Part shown: piece by piece, positions 26,937-39,800 of the stretch
Layout: every line of letters begins with the position of its first letter
Numbering within the stretch: position 1 is the first letter of the stretch
Origin: Pseudomonadota bacterium
GTDB taxonomy: Bacteria; Pseudomonadota; Gammaproteobacteria; Steroidobacterales; Woeseiaceae
Direction of reading: 5' to 3'
Assembly (NCBI GenBank): GCA_027621915.1
Contig: JAQCAD010000012.1
Location: forward strand, 1 to 64,000
Length of the DNA: 64,000 nt
Translations under genes and position numbers: made by a program
Notes under the pieces: model-generated
Told to the model about the DNA's origin: nothing
What the model saw: only the letters and a program-made list of their open reading frames with translations
Databases searched by the model: none

Positions 26937-26942
26937 CGATAG

Positions 26943-27932
26943 TTACTGGCTGCGGTAAGCGGTCGGACCCTGCGTGAGGAATGGTAACTCCTCGTCCGCT
27001 ATACGCAGCAACTCAGTCACAATTTCAGTCCGGTTTGGCTGGATGTGCCGACCGTCGGTGTAACGCAGTCGTTTGGGATCGCGCGCCGCGTCGAACAATA
27101 GTTCTGACTGGCCGGCGGGAGTTCGCTCGTCCTCGCGGGCGCCGATGATCAGCACCGGTCGTGGCGAGATCGAAGCGATATGCTCACCGGCATCGAGAAT
27201 CGGGCCGTACGCTAACCAGTAAAGAACGGTTGCCAACGGAGCGTGCAGGAGCCTGGTGTTCATTCGCCGCGCGATCTGGGTTTCGATCCACAATCGGTTG
27301 TCCGCAGCGCCATGGATAAGCATTACACCTGTAATACGTTCGTCCCGTGCAGCGGCAGCAACGGCAAACGGTACGCCCAGGCTGGCGCCGACAATAATCA
27401 TTCGATTTTCGTCAACCCAGGATTGTTCGAGCGACCAGTCGAGAATCAATGAAACGGCCGGCGTAGTATCCAGGAATGCTTGTCGAGCCAGTGGGATGGT
27501 TCTCGCAATAGCTATCGTACCCTTCGGCCTGTCCGGGCCATCGTATGGATAGTCCACACCGACAACCGCACGATGGCCGACATGACCAAACAGTTCCACC
27601 GCATCGCTTCCGGTACGGTGCCCGCCAAGTATTATCAATACAGGTAGGGTTCCATCCGATGTTTCGTTGCGGATTACGCGCAAAGAAACCCGAAGACCTG
27701 AATCAGATGTCAGCCGGACCGATTCCGATAGTTGCCCGAAATTTGTGCCTGTCCTTTCAGTGGCGACCGTCTGAATCGCACCATGCCGCTCATTGAACCA
27801 AACATTTCTCGGCAGACCGGATTCCCAACGCAACCACACAAGAGAAAGCGAAATTGGCACTACGACAAGGAGTACAAGATATTTCAGTCCCGAGCGTACT
27901 CTTAAGATCAATTTTTTCTCAAGCTCCGACAC
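26943..27932 (-). CDS. Membrane-anchored alpha/beta hydrolase
   Basis: A 329-residue protein with one N-terminal transmembrane helix (about residues 17-34) is followed by an alpha/beta-hydrolase domain. The nucleophile elbow is IIVGASLGVPFA (GASLG), the acid is probably in GAREDERTP, and the closing His is in TDGRHIQPN. The helix probably anchors it on the periplasmic face. It is convergent with the HlyIII-like gene (6-bp gap) and is followed in direction of transcription by nothing on its strand for over 8 kb. Substrate is unknown. Confidence 0.8.
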   Translation of the reverse strand: MSELEKKLILRVRSGLKYLVLLVVVPISLSLVWLRWESGLPRNVWFNERHGAIQTVATERTGTNFGQLSESVRLTSDSGLRVSLRVIRNETSDGTLPVLIILGGHRTGSDAVELFGHVGHRAVVGVDYPYDGPDRPKGTIAIARTIPLARQAFLDTTPAVSLILDWSLEQSWVDENRMIIVGASLGVPFAVAAAARDERITGVMLIHGAADNRLWIETQIARRMNTRLLHAPLATVLYWLAYGPILDAGEHIASISPRPVLIIGAREDERTPAGQSELLFDAARDPKRLRYTDGRHIQPNRTEIVTELLRIADEELPFLTQGPTAYRSQ

Positions 27933-28009
27933 ACAGATACCACTGTCCTGATGAGCACGTCCGGCGCTATCGTTGGATCGCCATTTGCGTGACAGCCGGT
28001 ATCCGGAAA

Positions 28010-28432
28010 CTAGCGGAGCTGAAAACCCGCAGGCAGCAATTCGCTTATCGAGTAGCTAACAGTCTTCAGGTTTTCGCCGATCAAAATGATCCGTGTATTC
28101 TCGTCAGCGAATTCGTGAATGCGTTGCCGGCAACCGCCGCACGGCGTGCACGCTTCAATCTCAGTTGCTCCGCCGATCGCTGCGATGGCAACAATTCTTT
28201 TTCCGCCCGCTGTCACCATCGCTCCGATGGCATTTGCCTCTGCACAAAAACCTTCCGGGAACGCGGCGTTTTCGACGTTGCAACCAATGTGTAATGCGCC
28301 GGTTTCGTCGATGAGCGCGGCGCCGACATGGTAGCCCGAATACGGTGCATAGGCATTCGCACGAACTTTCTTCGCCGCGGCCACGAGCTGTTTCTCAGCG
28401 CCGGGCATTACAGTTAAACCCATTTCAGGCAT
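28010..28432 (-). CDS. cdd: Cytidine deaminase
   Basis: This 140-residue enzyme is the short, homotetrameric type that deaminates cytidine and deoxycytidine to uridine forms. Zinc and catalytic motifs are GCNVENAAFPEGFCAEANAIG-like (split here as GCNVENAAF and CAEANAIG) and CTPCGGCRQRI. The ATG at 28432 overlaps the end of preA by 8 bp, the same overlap size seen at other operon junctions here. A second ATG at 28423 is possible. It is the last gene of the pyrimidine operon. Confidence 0.95.
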   Translation of the reverse strand: MPEMGLTVMPGAEKQLVAAAKKVRANAYAPYSGYHVGAALIDETGALHIGCNVENAAFPEGFCAEANAIGAMVTAGGKRIVAIAAIGGATEIEACTPCGGCRQRIHEFADENTRIILIGENLKTVSYSISELLPAGFQLR

Positions 28433-29726
28433 CCTTTCTCATCGGATTATTCGGGTGCGTCGTCCAGTCGGCATGTCCCTTGTTTATCGCCAGTCCGGTT
28501 CGCGGGTCGATGCCGCTCGATACGGGCAACATCGTAATACAGCTGTCGACAGGACAAACGCTGACGCAAAGATTACAACCAACGCATTCTGCGTCGATCA
28601 CCTCGAAACGTCGCTCGCCATTGACGGTATGGGTTATCGCCTGATGCGACGTGTCCTCACACACCACGTGGCAGCGGCCGCATTTGATGCAGAGATCCTG
28701 ATCGATAACCGCTTTTTCGACGTAATTCAGGTTGAGATATTGCCAGTCCGTTACGCTGGGCACCGCTTTGCCAACCAGTTCGCTTACCGATGACATCCCT
28801 TTGTCATCGAGAAATCTCGACAGGCCATCAGTCAGGTCGTCAATAATCTTGAAACCGTAGACCATCGCCGCAGTGCACACCTGAACGTTTGAGGCACCCA
28901 AAGCGAAAAAATCGACCGCGTCGCGCCAGTCGTGGATGCCGCCGATACCGGAAATCGGCATACCCGAGGTTTCTTTCGTACGCGCGATCTCCGCGACCAT
29001 ATGCAATGCGATGGGTTTCACGGCCTGGCCGCAGTAGCCGCCATGCGAGCCCATGCCGTCAGTGCTGGGATACATCGTGAGTGTGTCGTAGTTGACTCGC
29101 ATGATTGAGTTAACGGTGTTGATCAGCGATACGGCGTCGGCGCCTCCGGCGCGGGCGGCCTTCGCCGGCGGCAGAATGTTGGTGACGTTCGGCGTGAGCT
29201 TGACGATGACTGGAGTCGTCGCGTATTTCTTGCACCACTCCGTCGCCATTTGAATGTACTCAGGCACCTGTCCGACGGCGGCACCCATACCCCTTTCGGA
29301 CATGCCATGCGGGCAGCCGAAATTCAGCTCGAAGCCGTCTGCTCCGGTGTCCTCGATCATCGGTACGTAATTCGCCCAGGTCGCCTCGTTCATCGGCAAC
29401 ATAACCGACACGAAAATCGCGCGATCCGGCCAGTCTTTCTTGATCTGTCGAATTTCGTCGAGGTTGGTCTTAAGCGGCCGGTCGGTAATCAGTTCGATGT
29501 TGTTAAATCCGATTACGCGACGCTCGTTGCTGTGTAGTGCGCTGTAACGAGGACCGCTGACATTGACGATCGGCGGATCCTCCCCGAGCGTTTTCCAGAC
29601 AGCGCCGCCCCAGCCGGCCTCGAAGGCGCGATTGACGTTGTAGGCCTTGTCAGTGGGTGGTGCTGACGCAAGCCAGAACGGGTTGGGTGTTTTTACGCCA
29701 AGAAATTCAGTTGTCAGGTCAGCCAC
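28425..29726 (-). CDS. preA: NAD-dependent dihydropyrimidine dehydrogenase subunit PreA
   Basis: This 433-residue subunit reduces uracil and thymine. An FMN-binding TIM-barrel fills residues 1-330, with NPFWLASAPPTDK near the N-terminus and FELNFGCPHGMSERGMG in the middle. A C-terminal ferredoxin domain carries two 4Fe-4S motifs, CIKCGRCHVVC and CVGCNLCVSVCP. The start is taken as GTG 29726, eight bases after the preT stop with AGG upstream; longer frames would run through preT. PreT and PreA form the heterotetrameric dehydrogenase. Confidence 0.95.
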   Translation of the reverse strand: MADLTTEFLGVKTPNPFWLASAPPTDKAYNVNRAFEAGWGGAVWKTLGEDPPIVNVSGPRYSALHSNERRVIGFNNIELITDRPLKTNLDEIRQIKKDWPDRAIFVSVMLPMNEATWANYVPMIEDTGADGFELNFGCPHGMSERGMGAAVGQVPEYIQMATEWCKKYATTPVIVKLTPNVTNILPPAKAARAGGADAVSLINTVNSIMRVNYDTLTMYPSTDGMGSHGGYCGQAVKPIALHMVAEIARTKETSGMPISGIGGIHDWRDAVDFFALGASNVQVCTAAMVYGFKIIDDLTDGLSRFLDDKGMSSVSELVGKAVPSVTDWQYLNLNYVEKAVIDQDLCIKCGRCHVVCEDTSHQAITHTVNGERRFEVIDAECVGCNLCVSVCPVDSCITMLPVSSGIDPRTGLAINKGHADWTTHPNNPMRKDA

Positions 29727-29733
29727 TGTTGAC

Positions 29734-31077
29734 CTACTTGCCGCGCAGCTGTCGATCGATTGAAAAAGCGGCCAGCTTGCCATCCTGTACCGCAGTCACC
29801 GTGAGGTCGTCGTGTCCGTAAATGCAGTCACCACCCGCCCAGACACCTTCCAGTGAAGTTCGACGCTGCTCGTCGACTACGAGTCTGCCGCTTCGCTGGT
29901 CAATCGATTCGGCGACCAGTCCAAGTGTGTCCTCGTCAATTGCCTGACCAACCGCCTTGAAAACAATGTCGGCGTCGACAATCCATGTCTCGCCAGTCGA
30001 GAGAAGGTCGCCATTCTCGTCGATCTCCGTACTCTCGAAGTGCACCCTGGTTGCGCCGTCGACTTTTTCGAGTTTGACCGGCATTGACCAGTAGCGAATC
30101 CCAACTCCGTTGGTTTGTGCGAACTCGCGCTCGAACTGGCTTGCACCCATTTTCTCCGGGCCGCGACGGTAGACAATCTGCACCTCCTCGCTGCCCAGTC
30201 GCTTGCTCTGCACGGCGACATCAATCGCGGTCATCCCGCCGCCGATAACGACGACCCGACGGCCAGTAGGAAGGCTGCTTTTGTCCTCGGCTTGCCGAAT
30301 GTCCGCGATAAAGTCGACCGCGTTCATAACAACGTCGCTATCCTCGTTGCCCAGTCCAAGGTCATTGACACCGCCCAGGCCAAACCCCAGGAAGACAGCG
30401 TCAAAGCCCTGACGCAATTCATCGAATGTGACGTCGGCGCCCAGAATCGTATTCGCGCGCACCTCGATGCCGCCGATCTTGAGGATCCATTCGACCTCGC
30501 GCTGGGCGAAGTCATTCACGGTCTTATATGCCGCGATGCCATATTCATTGAGCCCGCCCAGTTTGCTGTCACGATTGAAAACCACGACACGATGGCCAAG
30601 CATAGCCAGTCTGTGCGCACACGAGAGTCCGGCGGGTCCGCCACCGACGACCGCGACACTTTTGCCCGTTGACTTTGCTCGCTCAAACATTGGTAACCCG
30701 CGCTCAAAAACCGGATCCGTAGCGTAACGCTGCAATCGGCCGATATTGACTGGCTTGTCTTCATGCGTGTGTCGTACGCAGGCTTCCTCACAGAGCACTT
30801 CTGTCGGGCAGACGCGCGCACACATGCCGCCCATGATGTTTTCACGCAGAATGGTTTGCGCCGAACCGAGCACGTTGTAACTACGGATTTTCTGGATGAA
30901 TCCCGGTATGTCTATACCCGTGGGGCAGGCAGTCGTGCAGGGGGCGTCGTAACAAAAATAGCAGCGGTCGGCTTCAATCAACGCTTCGGACCGCGACAGT
31001 GGCGGATGCATGTCACCAAAATTTCGACTGATCTCCTCAGTTGTCAGTCGACCGGTCCTGATGTCGGGCTTGGACAT
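29734..31077 (-). CDS. preT: NAD-dependent dihydropyrimidine dehydrogenase subunit PreT
   Basis: This 447-residue flavoprotein is of the glutamate-synthase small-subunit type. N-terminal Fe-S cysteines are seen in CYFCYDAPCTTACPTG and MCARVCPTEVLCEEAC. The FAD Rossmann motif is VVGGGPAGLSCAHRLA and the NAD motif VIGGGMTAIDVAVQSK. The C-terminal VWAGGDC segment closes the FAD site. It passes electrons from NADH to PreA for pyrimidine reduction. The gene begins two bases after the hydA stop, in one operon. Confidence 0.95.
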   Translation of the reverse strand: MSKPDIRTGRLTTEEISRNFGDMHPPLSRSEALIEADRCYFCYDAPCTTACPTGIDIPGFIQKIRSYNVLGSAQTILRENIMGGMCARVCPTEVLCEEACVRHTHEDKPVNIGRLQRYATDPVFERGLPMFERAKSTGKSVAVVGGGPAGLSCAHRLAMLGHRVVVFNRDSKLGGLNEYGIAAYKTVNDFAQREVEWILKIGGIEVRANTILGADVTFDELRQGFDAVFLGFGLGGVNDLGLGNEDSDVVMNAVDFIADIRQAEDKSSLPTGRRVVVIGGGMTAIDVAVQSKRLGSEEVQIVYRRGPEKMGASQFEREFAQTNGVGIRYWSMPVKLEKVDGATRVHFESTEIDENGDLLSTGETWIVDADIVFKAVGQAIDEDTLGLVAESIDQRSGRLVVDEQRRTSLEGVWAGGDCIYGHDDLTVTAVQDGKLAAFSIDRQLRGK

Positions 31078-31079
31078 AA

Positions 31080-33978
<2,899 letters not shown>

Positions 33979-33985
33979 TTATTGG

Positions 33986-34858
33986 CTATCCCTCGATCAG
34001 GTCGAGATAGAGCTCGGGCCTGCGGTCACGGAAGAATTGCCAGGTATTCCTGACCTCGCGAATCATGTCGAGATCTATTTCGTGAACCAGCAGCTCATCA
34101 TCGCCGTAGCTTGCCTGCGCTTCGATCGATCCGCGTGGATTGACGATGTAGCTGGAGCCATAAAATTCGCCCATCTTGTCCGCCCAGGGTTGTTCTTTGC
34201 CGATGCGATTGATCGCCCCGATGAAGACGCCGTTAGCCGCGGCCGAAGCGGGCTGCTCAAGTTCCCACAGATATTTGCTGAGGCCGGCAACCGTTGCGGA
34301 TGGATTAACGATGAATTCGGCACCATTAAGCGCCAGTGCCCGCCAGCCTTCGGGAAAATGCCGGTCGTAACAGATGTACACGCCGAGTTTCAGGTAAGCC
34401 GTTTCGAACACCGGGTATCCAAGGTCGCCCGGCTTGAAGAAAAACTTTTCGTAAAAGCCCGGATCAACCTGTGGAATGTGGGTTTTTCGATATTTTCCGA
34501 GATACGTGCCATCGGCATCGATGACGGCGGCGGTGTTGTAATAGACGCCGGGCATTTCCTCTTCGTAGATCGGTACAACGATGACCATGTTGTACTTCTT
34601 TGCGTATTTCTGCATCAGCTGTGTGGTGTGGCCATCGGGGATTGATTCTGCCGCCGCGTACCATTTTCTGTCCTGGCTGGGGCAGAAATACGGCTGCGTG
34701 AAAACCTCCTGGAAGCAAAGTACCTGTACGCCCTGTTTTCCGGCGTCTTCAATATACGGCTTGTGTGCCTCGAGCATTACGTCGCGAATTTCGTCGGGGT
34801 CTTTAGAAGAGTCCCCTTTGAACGCCATCTGTATCAATCCGCATTTTACTTTCGCCAT
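33986..34858 (-). CDS. Beta-ureidopropionase (nitrilase superfamily)
   Basis: This 290-residue amidase is of the carbon-nitrogen hydrolase superfamily. The catalytic triad is visible as Glu in VPIYEEEMP, Lys in GKYRKTHIPQ and Cys in VYICYDRHFPEG. It would hydrolyse N-carbamoyl-beta-alanine to beta-alanine, CO2 and ammonia, the last reductive step. Start ATG 34858 is selected because MAKVKCGLIQ matches the family N-terminus, with GAGG upstream. It is the first gene of the six-gene pyrimidine operon running to cdd. Confidence 0.92.
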   Translation of the reverse strand: MAKVKCGLIQMAFKGDSSKDPDEIRDVMLEAHKPYIEDAGKQGVQVLCFQEVFTQPYFCPSQDRKWYAAAESIPDGHTTQLMQKYAKKYNMVIVVPIYEEEMPGVYYNTAAVIDADGTYLGKYRKTHIPQVDPGFYEKFFFKPGDLGYPVFETAYLKLGVYICYDRHFPEGWRALALNGAEFIVNPSATVAGLSKYLWELEQPASAAANGVFIGAINRIGKEQPWADKMGEFYGSSYIVNPRGSIEAQASYGDDELLVHEIDLDMIREVRNTWQFFRDRRPELYLDLIEG

Positions 34859-35075
34859 CACGGGCCTCGCTTCGTAATTGACGCTGCCGCAGACCACGGC
34901 CAGCGTAGGAAATCTTGACTAGATAGATAACATTCTAGCCATAAGACCGCGATTTTCCTATCGTTTCACCAATATAAGAGATGGCAGCGTGTTTGAAGGG
35001 ACATGCGCGTCCATCTCGGGCATGCACAATCGCAATAGGCCGGGCAAGCAGGCAGAATCGGCGTTCCAGTGTTGA

Positions 35076-36692
35076 ATGGTCGCGAGTTCCGACATGCATG
35101 TGATATGCCGAATTTTTCTTGTTCTTTTTCCTGTGCTGGTTGGTTGTGCGACCGAATCCGTCATCACGGATCCGCTTGCTGACCAGACCCTGACATTCAT
35201 TCATCTGAACGATACCTATCGCGTCGACGCCGTCGAAGAAGGAAAGCGGGGTGGATTCAGTCGCGTGGCAACACTCGTTCGCGAGCTGAAAGCACAAGGC
35301 AGAGACGTACGCATTCTGCATGGTGGTGATTTCCTCTATCCCTCGCTTGAAAGCCAGCTCTGGAATGGAGAGCAGATGGTGGAGGCAATGAATTTTCTGG
35401 ACGACCTGGCACCCATGTACGTTGTGCCCGGCAATCACGAATTCGATCCGCGATCGGCAGATGAAGTCATGCAGAGAATTCGTGAGTCAAGATTCGAATG
35501 GCTTGGGGATAATTTTCACCTGGCGACAGGAGATAAAGACATTGACGATCGTCTCCGAAGTGCGTTTACGTTTAAGTTCGGCGAAAGGAAAATTGGAATT
35601 TTCGCGCTGACTGTGGATGCGAATGATGGTGGAAATGCGCGGGATTACACGCCATTTGAAGAGGGCTACGTTGAACATGCGGAGCGAGTGATTCAGCAAT
35701 TCGAGGCGGAGGGCGCGGATCTGGTATTCGGGCTAACGCACCTCTATTTGTCTGACGACATTGTGCTCGCGAAGCTCAGGGAACATCACCCGAAGTTTCA
35801 GTTCATTGCTGGCGGCCACGAACATGAGCCGGAATTCGTACAGGGCGATACGAAGAACGCCATGATCATGAAAGGCGCTTCGAATGCGAGGACGATCTGG
35901 CAGATTGATGTGCAGTTCGTGAATGGGGTCCCGGATGTTAGGTCGCGGCAAATTGCCGTTGACGAGTCAATAGAACCGGACGACGAGTACCAGGTAATCG
36001 CCACCAAATGGCGGTCGAAATTGCTGGAATTGGTACCGTTCTTGCCAAGCCGCATCGGCGATGCTGCAGAATCCTTTGATGGACGGGAGGTTGCGATCAG
36101 GAGTGGAGATACCAACTGGGGAATGTTCATAGCAGATCAGATGCGAACGGCCTTCGGGACGCCCATTGCGGATTTTGCGCTGGTCAACGGCGGCACATTG
36201 AGGATCGATGACTTCATTGCCGAGGACATAACATTCGAAGACATTGGCCGCACGTTCGGTTTCTCGTCTTACCTTCGATACATGACGATGGATGGTCGTG
36301 ATTTTCGCGAAATGATCGAAGCCGGTTATCGAGGGCTAGGTCCGAGCAAGGGATATTTCCCGCAAATCTCGGGCTTTCGTGTTTGCGTCGATAGAGACCG
36401 CCCGGACGGCGAGCGAATCGTGCAAATGCAAATACCGGTCGACGGCGCCTGGCAGGACATTGACCCCGGCAAGGCATACAAAGTCATCGCGCCCGACTTT
36501 ATTTATCGCGGTGGCGACGGCTACGACTTTTCGAAAGCTCGTGATGTTTCGCGCCCGGGATCGGAACTGAAATATCTTGTGCTGGATGCAGTAATCCGGG
36601 CACAGGCCGACGGGCAAAAGGTTGGTGCCGATCTGGATGCGCCTGGCTCACGTTTCGCTCTGTTGCACGCGGGTGCTGACACCTGTTTCTGA
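35076..36692 (+). CDS. Lipoprotein 5'-nucleotidase (metallophosphatase)
   Basis: This 538-residue UshA-type enzyme has an N-terminal metallophosphatase domain (about 35-300) and a C-terminal 5'-nucleotidase substrate domain (about 330-530). Motifs are FIHLNDTYRVD, LHGGDFLYPS, VPGNHEFD, FGLTHL and AGGHEHE. The first metal motif has Tyr where most members have His. A lipobox (PVLVGC) near residue 24 predicts a membrane-anchored, extracytoplasmic enzyme. ATG 35094 is an alternative start. It would free nucleosides from nucleotides for the transporters in the window. Upstream lies a 217-bp divergent gap shared with the pyrimidine operon. Confidence 0.9.
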   Translation: MVASSDMHVICRIFLVLFPVLVGCATESVITDPLADQTLTFIHLNDTYRVDAVEEGKRGGFSRVATLVRELKAQGRDVRILHGGDFLYPSLESQLWNGEQMVEAMNFLDDLAPMYVVPGNHEFDPRSADEVMQRIRESRFEWLGDNFHLATGDKDIDDRLRSAFTFKFGERKIGIFALTVDANDGGNARDYTPFEEGYVEHAERVIQQFEAEGADLVFGLTHLYLSDDIVLAKLREHHPKFQFIAGGHEHEPEFVQGDTKNAMIMKGASNARTIWQIDVQFVNGVPDVRSRQIAVDESIEPDDEYQVIATKWRSKLLELVPFLPSRIGDAAESFDGREVAIRSGDTNWGMFIADQMRTAFGTPIADFALVNGGTLRIDDFIAEDITFEDIGRTFGFSSYLRYMTMDGRDFREMIEAGYRGLGPSKGYFPQISGFRVCVDRDRPDGERIVQMQIPVDGAWQDIDPGKAYKVIAPDFIYRGGDGYDFSKARDVSRPGSELKYLVLDAVIRAQADGQKVGADLDAPGSRFALLHAGADTCF

Positions 36693-36753
36693 CAAACTGG
36701 GTCAGAGCCCGATTCTACTGACAAACTGGGTCAGAGCCCGATTCTGACCCCGG
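36690..36753. repeat. Palindromic GGGTCAGA repeat, two copies
   Basis: A 27-bp unit beginning TGACAAACTGGGTCAGAGCC is present at 36690-36716 and 36719-36745. The second copy runs into a hairpin: GGGTCAGA at 36728-36735 pairs with TCTGACCC at 36743-36750. Its 7-nt loop GCCCGAT is identical to that of the repeat at 264-288. The first copy overlaps the stop codon of the nucleotidase gene, so the element was inserted or formed exactly at the gene end. Confidence 0.8.
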
Positions 36754-36770
36754 ATCCCAATCGCGTGGGC

Positions 36771-36797
36771 AAAAAAAGGCGGTCCGAAGACCGCCCT
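36771..36797 (-). terminator. Rho-independent terminator after the Oar-like receptor
   Basis: GGCGGTC (36778-36784) pairs with GACCGCC (36789-36795) across a CGAA loop. On the minus strand seven T follow (A-run at 36771-36777). It lies 23 bp beyond the stop of the receptor at 36820. Confidence 0.85.
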
Positions 36798-36819
36798 TTG
36801 ATCGTTGCTACAGTTCCAA

Positions 36820-39800
36820 CTAGAACTGGAATTTCGCTCCAAGCTGGATTTTGTATACCGACTGCCGTCCGAAGAATGAAGACGGATCGGTAGCGTCATC
36901 GAAAGTACTGCCGGTGCTTCCGGACCCGTATACGTACTGGCCGTTAGCGTTCAACGACACTTCATCCACCGCCGTATAGTTGAACGGGAAGGAAACCTGT
37001 TCAACCCGGCCCCAGTCGTCGTTCAGCAAGTTGCCGATGTTCTCGACGTCGAGGAACAGGTGCAGCTTCGTTTCACCAACGCCCGGCATATCAAACAGCC
37101 CGACTTCCTGTTGCAGACGCAGATTGAACCGGGTAGCGCTTGACGTTTCACGGAAGTTACGAGCCAAAATCGTCCCGCGGGCGCCGTCGAGACCAGCCGC
37201 AGTGATAAAAGCGTTGAAGTCCGCCTCGACAACAGGATCGTTGACCAGCGCTCCCGGCGTATTATTGAAAATCACACCCGCGTCGCCCAGTGTCGGAACA
37301 TACATCAGCTGACTGTCGCGTCGTGAGAAGGTTGTATCACCACCCCAGACGGAAGAGTCACCAGAGCCTTCGCGCATAGTATAGCTGTATGGCTTGCCAC
37401 TGCGGTATTCGAAAAACAGGCTTGCTCTCGTGACGTTGTCGCCGAACAGGTCTTTCGACCAATCAAGAGTTCCGTTGATTCGATCCTTGATCTCGAAATC
37501 GGATGTAGAGAGCTGCCGGTTGTTCCGGTCAAACGTGGCCGGGCGTCCGTAGTTAGAGCTGACTGTGGAGCTCTGACCTGGATTGACGTCTTCCGCATCC
37601 ATTCGCGTGTAATGCAAGGTCATTCCGAACAGACCAGCACGTGTGTCCCACGCCTTGTCCAGGCTTAACGAGAAGGTATTCGCAGATCCCTTGTCCGTAT
37701 TGGTCAGCATGACGTCATAAACCGGCGGTCGATCATAAATGGGTCGGCCGTCCGGAGCGGTGTTGATTTGAGTGCGCGCGAGGTCGATCCACTCAACGGC
37801 CTGCGATACGTCCGACAGAACTGCTTCGGCAGTTACGTTCCAACCGTCGCCCAAGGGTCCGAAGTCGAATTCGTGTTCAACCGCCAGGTTGTATTTCCAA
37901 CTTGCCGGGATGTCGAACCCGGGGTCAGTCAGTTCGACATCTCCTGCACCAGAGAACATGCAATCCTGTACCGCCTGGGCCACGTTGCGTGCGTCTACAT
38001 TGGACAACGCCGCTGGCGAGCTGGAAACGCCGGCACAAGCAGCATTAACTGCGCCCGCGTCGTCCGGTACGACGATGGTTACGCCATCATTCGAGTAGGA
38101 ATTCGAAATCCATACACCCGGGTTTCCGCCGGAGAAAAGACCAATGCCACCACGCAGCCTGGTGCCGGAGTCAAAATCGTAGACGAATCCGACTCGCGGC
38201 ATAGCGATATTCCGCCCATCCAGCGACTCCGTGTTGCTAAAGCCGTGTCGCGCCTGGAAGTTGGCATTTTCACGGGGAGTATCATCGGAGGTATACCAGT
38301 CATAGCGCAGACCATACTGGATCGTAAGCTGATCCGTTACGTCCCAGATGTCCTGAATGTAAAAACTGTTGACCTGGTACTCAAATGCAGCGGCCGCATC
38401 GGATTTGACGTTGCTGAACGCATTGGAATAATCAAGTGTTGCAGCCTGGCGCCCTTCGTACGAATTCACACAGTCAATAGTGAATATGCAGTCAAATTCG
38501 TAAAGTCCATTCGAGCCCGGATTGAACACGTTGAAAATATCGAGACTGTCGCGCTCGAGACCCGCCGATATCGTGTGGTCGTTCCACAAGTAGTCTCCCT
38601 TGATCTTCCACTGGAACTGATCATTTCCGAGCTCGTTGGAGTGGCGATATTCGTCCGCTCCAACCCGTACGGCCCCGCCGCCGAGAGTATCGATTGTCAT
38701 TTGCGCCAGATCGGTGCCGGACAAGGAGTTCTGTCCGGTTAACCTTTCCTGAGAGGCGATCTTGATTTCCGTAGAAAAAGCGTCAGTCCAGGTCGAGAAA
38801 AGTTGTGCGGAGACAGATTTGAAATCTTCCGAGCGATCGTACCAGTTCGATGTCAATCCGATCTGGTTGTTATAAGTCGAATTGCCCTGGGGGACGAGAG
38901 TATTACCGATAACATCCTGGTACGTTACGGACAGTGTGTGATCATCAGCCAGCGCCCAGTCGAGTTTGACCAGCAGGGTTTCGCTCTTTATGTCCTTGCC
39001 AGCATTTGGAAGCGCGCCGGCATCGAAACCGTAAACAGAATTTGAAAGAGCAAGGACGTCATCCAGGTCTTGTTGAGTGACCTCTGAGATTTCAATATCC
39101 CGTCCGGATCCGGCAGGCCCAAATCTCAGGGATTGCGTGTCAGTGCCGGTCCATTCTTCGTAGCTGGCAAAAAGCCAGAGTTTATCTTTGATGATCGGAC
39201 CGCCAATGGTTGCCGCAATCGTGTCTTCGTCAAACAATCCGAGGCTAACGGTGTCATTTTCGGTTTTGTCTCCATGCAGGCTGTCGTCCGAATGCAGCAC
39301 AGTGATGGAGCCGTCCCACTCATTGGTTCCGGATCTGGTAACGGCATTGATCGTGCCACCCGTGAATCCGCCAAATGACACATCGAAAGGCGAAGTTTCA
39401 ACAGACATCTGCGCGATTGCATCGATTGAAATTGGCGCCCTCTGGGTCGGGAAGCCGCTGTTGTTTAAACCGAAGTCGTCGTTTTGACGAACGCCATCGA
39501 CCGTGAGGCTGTTCATGCGATTGTTCGTGCCCGCGATTGATATTGCATTTTGGTTCGTATAATCAATGATGACTCGCGGGTCCTGCGTCACAATGTTTTT
39601 GAAGTCACGGTTTGCGTTCGCTTGCCCGTCAATATTTTCCGAATCGAAATTTGACGCGGCGCCAATTCGGAAGAAAGTGTCCTGCTGAGATGCGGACACA
39701 ACGATTTCCTCAATCGCCGTCACTCGTGTGACGAGGTTGAGGACGTAGGGTTCTGATAACGATATGTAGATCTGCTCGATCCGATCTTCGCCATATGACG

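Noticed and set aside
34935-35438. 167-codon minus-strand frame over the start of the 5'-nucleotidase gene
   Set aside because: No ribosome site or family signal; the opposite strand encodes a lipoprotein with clear catalytic motifs.
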